Positions 17,651 through 18,533 of a DNA stretch of 18,533 bases are shown here, piece by piece. Where the stretch lies: positions 1-18,533 of the forward strand of contig MOWL01000015.1 in assembly GCA_002110485.1 (NCBI GenBank), written 5' to 3'. Every line of letters starts with the position of its first letter. Position 1 is the stretch's first letter. Source of the stretch: Emergomyces orientalis. Taxonomy: Eukaryota; Ascomycota; Eurotiomycetes; Onygenales; Ajellomycetaceae. The notes beneath the pieces were generated by a model. That model was given only the letters and a program-made list of their open reading frames with translations, searched no databases and was not told the origin of the DNA. A program made the translations under genes and the position numbers.

Positions 17651-18454
17651 TCATCGACAAGGCGATTTCTCTCCGCGACAGACCCTTGTAGTGGCTTGGC
17701 TGTGCGAGAGGTCTGCGTCGATCTTCCAGGACGGCTCTTGTGCTTCGGCTAATCGTACGAGCTCAGCAATGATGTTAGCCAGCCATCTCAGAACGTCTTT
17801 TTCTGCCGCAAGTTCAGGCCAGCCCTTCCAGCCCTCGTCTTCACGGTAAAGTGGGCTGTTCCCCTTCTCGCACTCCTCCAAGACCGCTTGTGAAACTGCA
17901 GTGAGTTGTGGAATGTCTCCAAAGTACTCGTCAAAGAATCTAGGGATGTCGACATGTATCTCCCCAAGTTCCTCCTTCAGCACAATGTCAACGTGCTTTC
18001 GATATTCTGTAGAATTGACGAAACTGCTAGTGTTGCGCAGCCAGGGTGTCTGTTGGATCGATGATGCAGGATGGGGAGGAGGGGGGGGTGCCTCGCGAGA
18101 CGGTGTCAATAAGACCAAAGACGGCGTTCCAGACGTCGAAGTTCCAGGTTTCGACGTTCTGGATTCAGTGGGGGGAAGCTTTTGGATGACCAGATGTACC
18201 AGCTGCCTGTAGTGGTTGTAGCTGAAGTTGGCCCTTTGAAGGCTCGTAAACAGATTTGCTAGATCAGAAGCCACATTTCCATCGCTTATTCGTGAGCGAA
18301 TATTGAGCGCCGCTTCCTCTCCCTGTAAAGCAGAGAGGAGTTTTGAAATCGCATTTCGATAGAGCTGGTTCTGGCTCTCATCAGCGTCATCATACTCATA
18401 TTGTTTTTCGCTTGCTGAAGCGCGCCTCGTAAAATGATCGACTAAGTTGGCTAA
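17651..18454 (-). pseudogene. FunK1 N-terminal segment
   Basis: Frame open from 18454 (LANLVDHFTRRAS) through SQNQLYRNAISKLLSALQ and DLANLFTSLQRANFSYNHYR to the Pro-rich linker, then the FunK1-type region FVNSTEYRKHVDIVLKEELG, PRFFDEYFG, NSPLYREDEGWKGWPE. The ATG at 18501 is one base out of frame with it, and the frame runs off to a TGA at 17651 after a shift near 17700. A start at the GTG 18274 would be artificial, since the protein clearly continues upstream. Confidence 0.75.
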
Positions 18455-18533
18455 GGATGTTTCTTAATAATGTTGCGATCTTCTTGTGAAAGTCCCGCCA
18501 TTTTGACGGCATAAAAGACCGTTGGCTTTGGTG

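Larger units (their letters stand above)
16129..18501 (-). pseudogene. FunK1-type fungal protein kinase gene, broken by several small indels
   Basis: FunK1 (Pfam Pkinase_fungal) proteins are divergent kinase-like proteins, multi-copy in many multicellular fungi, with no settled substrate. Nearly the whole protein can be followed on the minus strand, from MAGLSQEDRNIIKKHP at 18501 to NPNAVN at 16129, but the frame changes near 18454, 17700, 17597, 16860, 16596 and 16476. A further in-and-out shift probably lies between about 18170 and the run of eight G at 18081-18088, because WNAVFGLIDTV at 18131-18099 sits in another frame. Several breaks are single bases in short runs (A4 at 16595 and 16475, G4 at 16861). 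Every segment keeps good similarity to the family as I know it, so the decay is recent, or the indels are sequencing errors in an intact gene. No introns are evident. Confidence 0.8.

Noticed and set aside
17088..17849. 253-codon plus-strand ORF
   Set aside because: Antisense shadow of the FunK1 gene, whose minus-strand frames hold recognisable family motifs.
1..18533. tRNA or rRNA genes, CRISPR arrays, bacterial operons
   Set aside because: No cloverleaf, rRNA core or regular spacer array was seen, and introns, LTR elements and FunK1 all point to a fungal nuclear genome.

Overview
The window looks like nuclear DNA of a filamentous fungus, most likely an ascomycete of the Pezizomycotina. The reasons are a FunK1-type fungal kinase, a chromodomain gene whose frames join across two introns of about 62 nt with CTAAC or CTGAT-like branch sites, a Ty3/Gypsy element, and a sharp split between normal-GC DNA and a very AT-rich transposon graveyard. 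The lineage is an inference; no gene here fixes the species.

Layout. (1) About 1-7241, minus strand: a Ty3/Gypsy retrotransposon that looks young and lacks its distal end. In element order it has a putative 5' LTR, a candidate tRNA-Ser primer-binding site, a large gag-protease ORF, and a pol ORF (reverse transcriptase, RNase H, integrase). gag and pol are joined by what looks like a textbook -1 ribosomal frameshift signal: T-TTA-AAC, then the gag stop, a 7-nt spacer and a stem. The integrase C-terminal part carries three single-base deletions that cancel in frame. (2) About 7250-11828, plus strand: an AT-rich block of decayed retroelements. It holds a gag and protease of a second LTR element, a fragment of a LINE (endonuclease to start of reverse transcriptase), sequence I cannot identify, and the N-terminus of another gag. 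Much of this block almost lacks CpC/GpG and CpG but keeps CpA. That is a RIP-like mutation signature unlike the CpA-directed one of Neurospora. (3) 11829-13450: an abrupt return to GC-rich DNA with a TATA and CT-rich promoter-like stretch, then about three copies of a 150-bp tandem repeat. (4) 13578-14781: a three-exon gene for a small chromodomain protein. (5) 14782-16128: mostly non-coding, with a TATA box and a small unidentified coding region. (6) 16129-18501, minus strand: an almost full-length FunK1 protein-kinase gene broken by at least six small indels.

The genes do not form a pathway. The window is best read as a mutated heterochromatin-like repeat island next to low-copy, fast-decaying accessory genes, with a recent unmutated retrotransposon inserted at its edge. 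Many of the frame breaks are single bases in short homopolymers, so uncorrected sequencing errors must be considered alongside true decay.
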